57,945 nucleotides of DNA from Acephala macrosclerotiorum (GCA_014904845.1 MU119514.1:1-57945); one strand, 5' to 3'. Numbered from the stretch's first letter, positions 45,199 through 55,768 are shown. A program made the numbers and translations. Notes: a model not told the origin generated them from the sequence alone.

Positions 45199-45543
45199 TG
45201 TTGAACATTCGTCCGAAGAAATGAACTTCGGATGACAGCACATATTCCATTGTCTGTCTTGGATATAGATATTTTGGAAACCATGCAGCACAAGATGCTC
45301 TGGGACATTCATTATGTGATACTCCTCCGGTACGCCTGGCCCTCCCCCATAATCATGTGTATCGTGCTTTTCGTCCACAACTAGCCACATCTAGAACGCT
45401 ACTTTATGCTACTCTTTTACTCTAATGCAAATATCAAATGTGCTACCTATGCCCACCCCGCCAATTGTAGCTGCCATAAGAGTCTTGTGCCATCGATGTC
45501 TCGAGAGGCATTTGGAAAGCCACAGTATTGAAAGAAGATTCCT
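45199..45543. other. Intergenic, no gene seen
   Basis: Between the cyclase relic and the converging short unknown gene. Nothing recognised. Confidence 0.4.
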
Positions 45544-46013
45544 CTAAGAATCGTCCCCATAAAGCTCGCTCAAGTCCGGAGACTCGACATAGAACTCTGG
45601 CATAGCATCCTCGTCCCATTTGAACGCAAAGGCAAGCTGAGCACCATCCTTCAACCTCAAACTCGCAGGTGTTTCCGTGATGTGGCCCCCAATGTCCAAC
45701 TCCGTCCAGCCCTTGCTCAAATCATATTGGTCCGTTGGCTCTGCTAAAGCTATTTCCGTAAGGTCGGTAGGAACCTCAGTCTTTGTTTGGTCTTTGCCAA
45801 CTGGGAAGCCGTCAGGGTAGCGTTCGCGGAGGGTTTCGAGTAGATTGGTTTTGATGGTTGAGAAGGGCGTGCTGGATTCGGCGAAGAGGAGGATGGTGTG
45901 CTTGCCGTGCTTGAAGCGGAGCGTCAGCGCCGTGGATTGAATGTCCTGTGGTTTCCATTATGTGCAATTAGCTAAGATAGAATAATACTTGTAGAGCCAG
46001 CTCAGCTCACCAT
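45544..46013 (-). CDS. Short conserved-looking protein of unknown function with an ATG-only first coding exon
   Basis: The second exon (45945-45544) is an open frame of 133 codons beginning DIQSTALTLRFKHGKHTILLF and ending SPDLSELYGDDS then TAG. It has no ATG of its own at the start. Upstream, ATG at 46013-46011 is directly followed by GTGAGC, and the intron ends CACAG at 45946 (65 nt), so the first coding exon is the start codon alone and the protein has 134 residues. The N-terminal half (strand, TILLFAESSTPFSTIKTNLLETLRERYP) suggests a ubiquitin-like beta-grasp fold, and the C-terminus is acidic. I cannot name the family. Codon use and lack of stops support a real gene. It diverges from the Tim17-like gene, with 187 bp between start codons. 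Confidence 0.68.
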
Positions 46014-46200
46014 ATCTGTTGTTATCTGGCAAGTCGATGTGGGACTTTGTGCTCACGAAATTGTTGTGCGTCGAGATAGAAGTCGCGAAGAGAAGGCTGC
46101 AGCGCCTCAATTCGGCACGCTCTCACGTGATGCTGCAAGGTTTGTGAAACCCATCCTTCCAGCCTGCACCACCTCAACGTCGTCCCATCTTTTCATCGCC

Positions 46201-46865
46201 ATGACCGACATCGAGGAGGAGGAAGTTCAGAAGGCGAAGGAATGGAGGGCCGAGCAGATACGGCTGCTGAGACTCGACTCGAGGTTCTCTCTTCCGTACC
46301 CCATGCGTCTAACCGCTGCGACCTCACTCTCTTTCATTACCGGCATAGCACTGGGTATCTCGCACGGTAGTCAGACAGCTGGTTTACGGTTCAGAGCGGA
46401 GAATGCTCATCGACTACCAACTACGCCGACAGGATGGTATCTCTATCACAAGAGCAAGAATTACGTTATGGCATTGGGTGGAGTGAAGGAGGGTTTGAGG
46501 ATGGGAGCCAAGGTCAGCTTCTGGACAGCTGGGTTCTTCAGCATTGAAGAGATGTTCGATCGGTACAGAGGGACGAAGGACTTTGTCAATACCGTCATTG
46601 CGAGTCTGTCAATTGCCGGCGGCTTCAGTCTGTGGAGTATGTAGCCTCCCAAACCTTCCTCCCTCCTAGACTAATCAGAACAGACCGATTCCCCATCACC
46701 ACTGCAGCGAGAACGGCGAAGAGTGGACTGGCTATCGGCTTGGCATATGGTCTCGCTCAAGATGCAATAGCTGCTGCAAAGGGAAGAAAGCCGGGATATG
46801 TGGACTTCGTACTACGAAAAGGACGTCGAAAAGCGGACACAATAGAGAGACCCGAAATGGCATGA
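46201..46865 (+). CDS. Tim17/Tim22-like mitochondrial membrane protein
   Basis: Two exons (46201-46636 and 46684-46865; 47-nt intron) give 205 residues. An acidic, coiled N-terminus (MTDIEEEEVQKAKEWRAEQ) precedes at least three hydrophobic segments with Gly-rich spacing: LSFITGIALGISHGSQTAGLR, MGAKVSFWTAGFFSIEEMFDRYRGTKDFVN and TVIASLSIAGGFSL, then AAKSGLAIGLAYGLAQDAIA-type helix after the intron. The GVKEGLRMGAKV...RYRGTKDFVNT stretch resembles the Tim17/Tim22/Tim23 family, so a mitochondrial inner-membrane location is likely. The partner complex is not clear; a TIMMDC1-like assembly role is possible. The frame extends upstream to 46039, but ATG 46201 gives the family-like N-terminus. Confidence 0.7.
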
Positions 46866-47216
46866 CCATAGTCTCGGCTTGATCTTCTGGTGTACAATTT
46901 CCCCCACATGGACTTTTATCCAACCGGATTTGCTGGTGTTGTTCCTTCCTCCCAAGACCAACGCCATGCACTCAACAAAGGCGCGGCTTAAGTCGGCTCA
47001 GTCGATAAGCTCCTATCAATTGGTCGCGATAACGTTGTCGTCGATTGCCCCTCATTATCATCAGGTACATTCTCCTCTGTACTACCACGCCGAAGTCGCT
47101 GTTTTGTTTTCATTGTGTCCGTATTAATACCTTGTATTTCCATTCCATTTTTCATTCCGTTCAATCCAATTCACCTGCTTTTCTCCAATTCGTCAGGAAC
47201 AGCTATTGTGACTGCC
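46866..47216. other. Intergenic, proline dehydrogenase promoter
   Basis: Between the Tim17-like gene and the proline dehydrogenase start. No gene seen. Confidence 0.4.
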
Positions 47217-48717
47217 ATGGCGGGGTCAACAAAGACAATGAAGCTCGCAAAGAGCAAGAACCTCTTTCCTCGATATCTCTCTTCTCAAACTCTTCCCCGG
47301 CAGTCATCAATTGCTTCAGAGCATTCTTCCACAGACAAGTTTCCTACGTCGGAAACTGCAATTTCAGCACCTCCTACAATGCCAAGGGCAGCCCCACTCT
47401 CCATCCTCCCACTCAGTTCCATCGTCAGATCATTGGCGATAACGTCAATATCGTCCTCAACAGTATGTCATCTTGTCCTCTCCTTCTTCAATGCTGACAA
47501 TCTAGCTCCTCCTCCCTCCTTCCCTCTTCATAATGGCCAAACTCGCACACACAAACTCGCCGATCCTCTCCCCAGACATGAACCCCATCCTGCGGCAATT
47601 TCTCAAACGAACATTCTACAAACAGTTCTGCGCCGGCGAAAACGCCTCCGAAGTTCACGCCACTGCCTCGAGCCTGCGCTCCCTCGGATTCAGCGGTGTA
47701 ATCCTCGCATATGCCAAAGAAGTTGTCCTTTCTGATTCTCAACACGCAGCACTTTCCTCCTGTGGTGACGACTCCGCAGCGGAACAATGCATAAAAGAAG
47801 AGATCATACCCTGGGCAAACGGCACAATAGAAACAGTCAAGATGGCTCGACCTGGCGATTTCGTGGCATTGAAGTTCACTGGAGCAGGAAGTCAAGCATT
47901 GTATGATTTGAGTCAAGAGACTGGGCCGAGTAAGGCGTTGAGGGAAGCGATTGATAATATTTGCGATCTTGCTGAGGAACGGGATGTTAAGTTGTTGTTT
48001 GATGCTGAGCAGGCGGCGATTCAGAAGGGGATTGATAGGTGGACTTTACAGTATATGGAGAGATACAACGCGAAAACTCCTGGACGGGCAACAGTGTATG
48101 GAACTTATCAAGCTTACTTGAAAGCTACTCCAGCGGTACTTGCCAAGCATCTCAAGGCTGCAAGGGAAGGAGGGTTTACGCTGGGAGTTAAGCTTGTTAG
48201 AGGGGCTTATTTGGGGAGTGATCCAAGACATCTGATTCATGATACGAAAGCAGATACGGACAGATGCTATGACGGCATTGCAGAGAGTCTTTGCCATCGA
48301 TCATACGGGCCTGTTCTTCAAGCTGCGGAAGGCGAGACGCAGTTCCCAGATGTTAATGTGGTGCTGGCGGGGCATAACATCAACTCGGTCAGGAGAGTCA
48401 AGGCATTGAGACAGCAGCAGAAGGAGAGAGGGGAGAAGCAGACTGAGCTCGTTTACGCGCAGTTGCAAGGCATGGCGGACGAGGTGAGCTGTGAGTTGGT
48501 GCAAGCTGGTATCGCGGAGAAGAGCGAGAAGCCAGAGGTCGATGTTCCTAAGGTTTACAAGTATCTTGTGTGGGGTACGACGGGGGAGTGCATGAAATAC
48601 TTGCTCAGGAGAGCCTACGAGAACAAGGATGCGGTGCAGAGGACGAGGGATGGGAGGGATGCTATGGCGAGTGAGCTGTGGAGGAGGATGAGGAGGACTG
48701 TGGGATTAGGTGTGTAA
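47217..48717 (+). CDS. PUT1: Proline dehydrogenase, mitochondrial
   Basis: Two exons (47217-47462 and 47506-48717; 43-nt intron with TGAC branch region) give 485 residues. The enzyme oxidises L-proline to pyrroline-5-carboxylate using FAD in the mitochondrion, the first step of proline catabolism. The N-terminus (MAGSTKTMKLAKSKNLFPRYLSSQ) is a mitochondrial presequence. The TIM-barrel motifs are clear: KLLFDAEQAAIQKGIDRWTLQYM, VYGTYQAYLKATPAVLAKHL, GVKLVRGAYLGSDPR, VVLAGHNINSVRR, YAQLQGMADEVSCEL and KYLVWGTTGECMKYLLRRAYENKD. Intron placement restores SISSST-LLLPPSLFI. No lesion was seen. The neighbourhood shows no proline permease or P5C dehydrogenase gene. Confidence 0.93.
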
Positions 48718-49112
48718 GCTGTAGATATACATGGAGCCGGTAACGGTTAGGGAGATCAGGGATTGCGACGTAGGGATGAAGGTGATGAATCATGACTTTA
48801 CGGCTGCATTTTCGCATAGCATAGCACTTTAGATTGCAATAGAACATCCTCGTTGCTTTCCAACCCTCTTACTCTTTTCAATAATCCGAATTGCCTGTAA
48901 CTCTACAAATCTGCAAGGTCCATCTCCAGTAAAGTTCTCCAAGTCTCCAACTCTGGACTGCCAGCAGCCGTCGTTTCCTCCTATCACATCTTCCCTTCCC
49001 TTACCCGCTTTTCCCATTGGAAGCGAGCCCCACCACACACCATCCTTTCCCACAAACTCTTGGTAAGTATATAGATCTAAATAAGCACTCTCGCCGTCAT
49101 CCAATCATTTAA
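48718..49112. other. Intergenic, no gene seen
   Basis: Between proline dehydrogenase and the tRNA gene; holds the 3' UTR and the tRNA 5' flank. Confidence 0.4.
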
Positions 49113-49244
49113 TCCGTATTGGTGTACCGGTAACATTTCCGCCTCTCATGAAGAACGCGGGAGCACAGGGTAAGCTACTACTGTTCGATTTATTGCTGAA
49201 ATCTCAAGACTAACGTGCAAAAGGTTCGATTCCCTGATACGGAG
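49113..49244 (+). tRNA. tRNA-Glu (anticodon CTC) with two insertions
   Basis: The acceptor stem TCCGTAT (49113-49119) pairs perfectly with ATACGGA (49237-49243), with G as discriminator. TG at positions 8-9 and the D arm GTGTACCGGTAACAT match eukaryotic tRNA-Glu, including box A. The anticodon stem TCCGC/GCGGG encloses CTCTCAT plus 7 extra bases, giving anticodon CTC. The T arm CAGGG-TTCGATT-CCCTG is complete only if 54 nt (49170-49223) are removed from within it. A T7 Pol III terminator follows. With both insertions removed the length is 71 nt, normal for tRNA-Glu. It could be a pseudogene, but every paired position is preserved. Confidence 0.8.
49170..49223 (+). other. Spliceosomal-looking intron within the T arm of tRNA-Glu
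   Basis: The 54-nt insertion begins GTAAGC, contains GACTAAC at 49208-49214, nine bases before its 3' end, and finishes GCAAAAG. These are the donor, branch and acceptor of this organism's mRNA introns. Exact removal rejoins CAGG with GTTCGATTCCCTG and restores the T stem. It also contains a second GTTCGATT at 49183-49190. Confidence 0.6.
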
Positions 49245-49249
49245 TAAGA

Positions 49250-49256
49250 TTTTTTT
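49250..49256 (+). terminator. RNA polymerase III terminator of tRNA-Glu
   Basis: Seven consecutive T residues begin six bases after the discriminator base, the usual Pol III stop. Confidence 0.75.
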
Positions 49257-50388
49257 GGGGGGTAATTTTTGCTATTGTATTGAAGTGTTGAAGGATTGAA
49301 GATTTTTTTTGGCTGTGTGCTAGGCGGAGGCTTTAGCGGGGTTTCAGGAGGGGGGGGGGGTTAGCGAGCTTGTTGTGGTAGGAGGAGAAATTCTCTTCCT
49401 GTACGGATTTTCTTCTCTTGTTACGATGCAGCAGTCTGGTTCCCCATCATGTTTGTACGGGCACAGCCAATGATGGCTAACTCTTTTTCGATCCATCTGC
49501 TTGTTAATCAATACTTAGGAATTGAGTGTTTTAGGAATGAGAGCTTGAAAATTTGGCGATGAACCGCCACAGCGAGCGAGTTGGGCAAATGGCGGTGCAT
49601 TTCAGGGATCGATGTCTTAAGTATTTAGCGACGAGGGCCCTGAATCCCGGATATCACTCCCTGAAAGACAGCGACCAAAGCCTGGAAGCAATCCGGGAAC
49701 TTATACTTGAGTTAATCTGAAGGTTGAGGAGAGTTCGTTCTGCTTCTTCGCGTTCTAAAAGTCAAATGCAAACTCAAATGCAAACTACTGGCTTTGATTT
49801 TGGCAGTACTCGCATGCTTGCTGAATTTGGTGGGATTTCTTTCCTGTGGTGCTGCTGAAGTTGTGCAACTGATCGAAGGGCATTGTGATTTTCAACTTTA
49901 TGAGTCTTGACATTTCGACAGAATTTAAACGATGGATCCTTCCCAAATTTTATCGAATATTGTTGAGATTGCTCATTCCCTTAATTTGGTGAATGCAGCG
50001 GTCTGTTCCTTTCTGAATAGGAGGTCCTCGCTTGCCGAAAGTGGCTCGCCTAACCTTAGATAGCTTGGTCCAACACCTGCTCTTTCTTCTTTACAACTTC
50101 AATGCGTACGACTTTCATATGGACGAACTTCATCCTGCGTTGCCCATGCAACGAGCTTCGATTCTTTATCTCGATCTTGCACAAATTATCTGCCGAGTCT
50201 TCCACCCGACCAGTTCTCGTCTCTGCTGCCAGCCAGCAAGGCACGCTCACCGTATCTCAGTCTGCGGATCTCTGCTAACCCATCCGCAAAGTCTATAGAC
50301 AAATGTGACACCTGCGCAATCTTTTTGGTTAATTCAGACATTCGCACATATCCGGTCCACCGAAAGCAATATCGAGCCTGCGACTACC
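49257..50388. other. Intergenic, no gene seen
   Basis: Contains a G10 run near 49350 and unremarkable sequence. Short ORFs near 50032-50298 have no family resemblance. The right end should hold the promoter of the first 2EXR copy. Confidence 0.4.
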
Positions 50389-51255
50389 ATGGAGAACGCG
50401 ACTCCTCCGTCTGGCTAACCACACGCCGAGATAGAAGAAGATTCTTGCTCAGACTCTAGAACTTGGACAGAAACAGAGATTCTAGCACGCATCTTTGTTC
50501 TCTTCTCAAAGCTTCCGGCAGAGGTTCAGCTCAATGTTTGGAAGTGTGCTGCTGAGCTGGAACCTCGCGACATTCATGTCGCCTTTGCGAAGAAGACCAT
50601 CGATAGAGTCGGCGTAGGATATCTCAAGGCAATTACCCCGCCTCCCGTCATCCTCCATACTTGCCACGATGATCGAGTCGCGGGTTTAAAGACCCACACT
50701 ACGACGGCATTCAAACACATGGGCAAAGACGGACAAAACATGATCTACTCCACGCCTGAACTGGATACCATTATCATCCATCTATCAGAACGGACGGCCG
50801 ATCTCATTAATCCATATGGCGCACTTGGAACAACGACTAGTCCTTGGCAAGACTCGACCCACGAAATGTGGTATCTTCGATTCGGCAAACACCTAGCTTA
50901 CGACCACCTGAAAACTAAAGAAGGACTCTGCTTCATTGTCTTTCCGATCCAGAGCAAGCAGTTTGAATCAAATCAGATATCGCATCTCACACAAGCGCTC
51001 CGCAGAGTAGGCAATGACTGCTTAGTTAAGTGGAATCTAAAATGGGCATTCAAAGGCTGGCAACCTTTCTTTTTCTCTCTTGTTGTCGCAGTAGAGCACA
51101 TGAGTTCGTGTAGATTCTTGTACTGGTCTCATCTAAACGGAGGCAACGAATTCCTGGTCAACAGGATAAGAAGGATAGACAAGAGCACCGGGACGCGAAG
51201 TAGGGATACGGATCGTTTGCGTTCTATTTCAATGCCAGCAGATGTGCTCACGTAG
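50389..51255 (+). pseudogene. 2EXR-domain gene copy 1, one early nonsense codon
   Basis: The frame starts MENATPPSG and is stopped by TAA at 50416-50418 (codon 10), then stays open for 278 codons to the stop at 51253. The open part has the 2EXR signature FSKLPAEVQLNVWKCAAELEPRDIHV, LKAITPPPVILHTCHDDR and YSTPELDTIIIHL. 2EXR proteins are an abundant fungal family of unknown function. The stop is a CAA-to-TAA type change and no short intron can remove it. The next in-frame ATG is at 50719, inside the domain, so a functional product is unlikely unless another start exists. Confidence 0.72.
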
Positions 51256-51882
51256 GGAAAATAGTATGTCATGGATCGTAAATGTTTGAGAGTATGTTTT
51301 GGGAACGTAATAAAGATCAGCATACATCGAATACACTGTTCTGAAAGTCATCTTGACTGGCTGGTTGGTAAACTTGGCATACAAACAAATCTCCTTTGCT
51401 TTCATAACAAAGTGATAGCAGTCTCAAACACACAAATGATGCACGAGACCACTTCTTCCAGACTTGCAATGTATTCCCAAGGCACGTAAAACTTGGACCA
51501 CGCAATCAAGAGAGGGTTGGCAAACTAGAAGAGTTCAGATGAATTCGTACCTTCAATTGGCCAAAATTAGGACCATGATCGACTCATATTTTCACAGACA
51601 CAAGATATCTTTCCAGAATCTCTTCCCCAGACAACCTTCCTCGTCACCCCAAGAACACATTACCTCAATGCCCCAAGCGCAAAGAGAACACTCGCTGCCT
51701 CTTGTTGCGGGAGCAGTCGTCTTAGATGACACTCCTCTACAGTGCTGGTCACGCATCGAGATAATTAGGAACGTTTCGTTTATATCTTCACCGATTCGGG
51801 CGCCTTGAGCTTCTCCAACCGATTCCGAACGAGCGACAACCTTAAACTCTACGAAGGATACCAGACACACATCTCCGAAAAG
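51256..51882. other. Intergenic between 2EXR copies
   Basis: No recognised gene; AT-moderate sequence with short ORFs only. Confidence 0.35.
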
Positions 51883-52440
51883 ATGGCAATTCCTTCCTCG
51901 TTCCCAACGTCCGACTTGGACTTCCCACTATTTGCGCAGCTTCCCAAAGAATTACAGCTTAAGATCTAGAAGCATGCAGTGAACCTGAACTTCGCGACGT
52001 CCAGATCACCATTGGAAAAAGCAGAGGCGAAGGTACAGGCAATGTCAGAGTATACTTGAAAGCTATATCTCCGCCATCGTCCATCCTCCATGTTTGTCAT
52101 GACTCTCGAGTCGAAGGTCGACATATACGATCAAAATCTTCGAGGGTCAAAACAAAGATGGTCGAGAGATCAGGATTATCTACGCCATACTCGAACTCGG
52201 TACCATTACCGTCACATTCCTCAATGGGGGATCGTCTTCACACCCAGAGTCGCCTTCTCCGTACGATCCTTCATCCAGCACTGTCAGAAACGGCATTTAT
52301 GGCCGCAGTCAACGCACAACATTATAGAAGAAGACTACTGTGCATACGAGGCAGAAACAAAGCCTTCTAAGAAGCGACAGAGATGTTACATCATCAAGCC
52401 TAAGCACGGATACAACACCTTTGTCCATTCCGGGGCTTAA
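51883..52440 (+). pseudogene. 2EXR-domain pseudogene copy 2
   Basis: Starts MAIPSSFPTSDLDFPLFAQLPKELQLKI. TAG at 51967-51969 replaces the conserved Trp of the LKIW motif (TGG to TAG). A frameshift follows within about 20 bases: the family text EPELRDVQITIGKSRGEG and YLKAISPPSSILHVCHDSR continues in another frame. Further blocks (to 52440) are scattered over frames. Clearly dead. Confidence 0.75.
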
Positions 52441-53310
52441 AGATCCGAGGTCCTCAAATTGTGCGTACTAGTGAGTTCGGATTGCTACGTTGGGATCTCT
52501 TCTGGAAGGATCTTCTTAAAGCGGTGGAGGATAAGGTATCGAAGGCCTGACTTCATGGATTACTAGAAATGCTAGAAGTGGTCCCTTCATGTTGGGACAC
52601 AATTTCACAACTGGGGTGCCGAATAGATCCTCAGTCAGAGATGGATCGGATTTTTAGGACTGATAGACGAGTGTTGAGCTACCGCTCATGGAGCATGCTT
52701 GCATTGGAGTTACGTGTTGACTTCTCATTTTCTCTTCAGTGAAAAGACGCTTTCTAGGGCATACCGAGATTGCATAAGAAATTCTCCCTTCTGATGAACA
52801 AATTCCATGACTTCATGAATATCGTCTTTGCTCCTGTGAATCATGAAGGATGTGAAATTGCAAAGTAAGAACTCCACGTGTGATTAAGCGAGAAGGATAG
52901 GCAACAATTGGAGCAAGCATAATGCCGGGGAAAGAGAGGAGGAGGAACAGGGATTGCTCGGCAAACGGCAGAGTGACTACTGCCCTTAGCCGGCTGAGTG
53001 GCTGAAACTCCAACCATGCTTTTTCTTACTACCCTTCCTGCCCTCTTTACGTTCAGCTACTTTTGCCTTAGTCTTGCCTTCTTTCTTCATTCCTTTACCA
53101 CCTGTACCTATTCAAAACTCAGAGATCGATTGACTCAAGTTCTTCGATTCTAGTCTCGAGTGAGATAACATACTGATCTCTTTCCGAGAGGAAGTATATC
53201 GATCGTCCAATTTTCAACGGAAATCAACACCCCCTACTGCACTAGGCACTAAACCACTCAACTTCAGCGAGACTTCGAGCCGAATACACAAATTCGTTAC
53301 CATCTCAAAA
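52441..53310. other. Intergenic between 2EXR copies
   Basis: No recognised gene; some sequence may be remnant 3' part of copy 2. Confidence 0.35.
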
Positions 53311-54065
53311 ATGGCCGGCTCAACCGCATCACCTACCTTCCATCCGTTTCCCAGACTTCCAAGGGAACTGCAACTCAAGATTTGGAAGTCTGCGGCAGCC
53401 AAGCCAGAGCCTCGTGATATCAAAGTCCAAATCGTGTTAAAGCCCACTAAAACGCCAGATAAATACAAAGGCTATCTCAAGGCTTTAACACCACCACCAC
53501 CACCACTACTCCACGCTTGTCGAAACTCTCGAATCGTGGGTCTCCAAGTTTACACTACCAAAGCATTCGATGTCTGCGATGACGATGGACACAAGGAGAA
53601 GGCAATTTACGCTATTCCCAATCTCGACAATATCCACGTCGATATGCCCAATTTGTCCCATTTCGCCTTCTCGAAGACTTACTATCACCCTCAGTTCTGC
53701 AGTTTGGGGGAGACCAAACTCATCGAATATGGTTCCTGAAATGGAAATTACCTGCGCCCTCACCACAACTTGAGCAAACCCAAGGATTTTTCGTCCTCGT
53801 CATACCTTTGAGCGAAGGTCGGCAGGAGTTGAAGTACGCAAGGGAAGCACTTATCCGATGTGGTGAGACTCGAAATATAACACGAGTTGACAACTTTAAA
53901 TTTCCAGGTTCATTCTCGGCATTCTTGGGCGCTTCAAAAAGCTTTTTGCAGCACAGCAGAATTAATATGAGTGGCGAGGCATCATGGGAGACAGAAATCG
54001 GCCGGTGGTGGGGCGTTGTGACAGGAGAGGGTGTGTGGATCCAAATTCAGGCTGGGGGAAGGTAA
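53311..54065 (+). pseudogene. 2EXR-domain gene copy 3, frameshifted
   Basis: A 142-codon frame from ATG 53311 carries FPRLPRELQLKIWKSAAAKPEPRDIKV, LKALTPPPPPLLHACRNSR and IPNLDNIHVDMP, then stops at 53737. Immediately after, WFLKWKLPAPSPQLEQTQGFF and LSEGRQELKYAREALIRCGE continue in a different frame to TAA at 54063-54065. A one-base indel near 53730 therefore breaks an otherwise complete gene. The TAA stop overlaps the target duplication of the adjoining transposon. Confidence 0.75.
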
Positions 54066-54073
54066 TCATGCAT
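54064..54073. repeat. 10-bp target-site duplication, left copy
   Basis: AATCATGCAT directly before the element end AGGCTGCTCG; the identical copy follows the other end at 55242-55251. Confidence 0.85.
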
Positions 54074-55241
54074 AGGCTGCTCGTGGGGGACCCATGGGGT
54101 GGAGTTTTAAAATTTCCCCTCCACCCACGGGTCCCCCATGGGGCGAAAATATATTAGTCCTCCATCCACGGGTCCCCCATGGATTTTATGAGGCCCCCAT
54201 GGAGAATGCATAAATTGCATAAAAATAAAAATATATTTATTAAAATTTAATTTAAAAAAATTTAATAAAAAAATTTGTAAAAAAATTTGTAAAATAATAA
54301 ATATTATAAAATAAATATAATTATAATTAAAGTTTTTAAATATAACTTATTATAATAATATAAAATTAGACTAATATTATCGTTTCGAATTAGGACTAGT
54401 TAAGTTACGTAATTAAAATGAGAATATATTTTATTATAATAAACGTTGTAATAATAATAAGAAGAAGAAGAAGAATGCATTCTTTTATACTACGATAATA
54501 GTTTTAAATAAGCAGAAACTAAAGTCACGTGTTCACTACTACACCGTACACCGTAACATATTTCGAGTTAAGCAATTTCAAGCGTTGAGCCTTCGAGCGG
54601 CGTTGAGCCTTCGAGCGTTGAGCTTTCGAGCGTCGAGCCTTCGAACATCGAGCGTTTTAATTTTAAATATATCCACTTTCATTTCCGATATTTTCGCGAT
54701 TTGCTCGTTTATTCGATGATCGTTTAACCGATTCTAAATTTGGCTAGACCGTTTTAAAGGCCTCGTATTTGTATATCTATATTTCGAAAATTGAGAAAAT
54801 CGGTTCGCAAACTAAAAAATGGTTACGGTGAGAAGTTGAGAACTATTTGCATGCGGCTTAATTTAAGGTTTAAGGCTTAAATAACCTTAAAATCTTAATT
54901 TGAGTCGCACTTTTTTTCATTTTACTAATTATTCTACTAATTAAATTAACAAATATTATAGTAAATTTAGAATTATTTTACGCATTTGTAAACTACGTAA
55001 AATTTTGCTTAAAAACCTAAAAATATTAAATGTCAAATTATTTAATATATCCTTAGTTTAACCACGTGACTAGACTAGTCCTAATCCGAAACGACAACAC
55101 TATATTTTATGAATATTCTATTTTTAGATGGGGCCCCATGGAGCTCCATGGGTGGAGGACTAAAAATAGAACTCCACTCGTGGAGGACTCTTAAAAAAAA
55201 ACTCCACCCAGACCCCCCCATGGTTTTTTTGCGAGCAGCCT
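54074..55241. mobile_element. 1168-bp non-autonomous TIR transposon, MULE-like
   Basis: The ends read AGGCTGCTCG and CGAGCAGCCT, perfect 10-bp TIRs, flanked by a 10-bp duplication (AATCATGCAT), a length typical of Mutator-like elements. The subterminal parts are rich in CCATGG and CTCCACCC motifs that form hairpins (54085-54104 with 54119-54137; palindrome CCATGGAGCTCCATGG at 55136-55151). The interior is AT-rich and non-coding, with a tandem of TTGAGCCTTCGAGCG-like units at about 54585-54655. No transposase ORF is present. Confidence 0.8.
54379..55096. mobile_element. Possible nested TIR element inside the MULE-like transposon
   Basis: About 32 bp at 54379-54410 (ATCGTTTCGAATTAGGACTA and on) recur as an imperfect reverse complement at 55064-55096; nearly all differences are C/T or G/A transitions. 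This suggests an older element or internal TIR decayed by RIP-type change. Confidence 0.45.
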
Positions 55242-55251
55242 AATCATGCAT
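55242..55251. repeat. 10-bp target-site duplication, right copy
   Basis: AATCATGCAT directly after the right TIR, identical to 54064-54073. Confidence 0.85.
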
Positions 55252-55768
55252 CTCTTCGAAGCAGCTCGGGCTGCTGTTACCCGAGCGTAAGCCATCAGAC
55301 TTCATGGCTGGAGATATAGTTTGGTGCTAGCCTCTTTGTTATTGATAATATTCCTGCCTGGCGTACGGACGATGAAGCTCAAGTCAAAGTTGGGCAAAGT
55401 ATTGTTTATGGTTCTTTCTGGAATTGTGATTGAGAAACTCAGATACAGAATTTGAGCGCATAAATTTGCCTTATCATTAAATATTGTTCACCGAATTAAT
55501 AAATTGACTGTAGTACTAGTTGAGAAATCTTGCTGGTACGTTTTTTTGGTCAGCTTAGTTCGAAGCTCTTCCAAAAGAAGACTTCCCACGTAGATTTAGG
55601 CAGCGCAAATCTAAGGCTATTTCCTTGCACTTCCACCTTCTTCCATTCAATACTCATTTGGCTCGTGATCACTATTCAACGCGCGAAATCTCCAAGGATT
55701 ATATCAAAAACACCCTTTCAACTTTCAAAATGTAAAGCCAAAACGCCGTTACCTCGCGCGCAAGCCAA
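55252..55768. other. Intergenic between transposon and 2EXR copy 4
   Basis: No gene was recognised; the left part was originally the 3' flank of 2EXR copy 3 before the insertion. Confidence 0.4.

Noticed and set aside
29191..51255. Alternative genetic code with reassigned TAG/TAA/TGA, since several genes have in-frame stops
   Set aside because: Housekeeping genes in the same window (photolyase, SLX4, proline dehydrogenase, RPS21, permease) have no internal stops and use ordinary stop codons; the affected genes also carry frameshifts.
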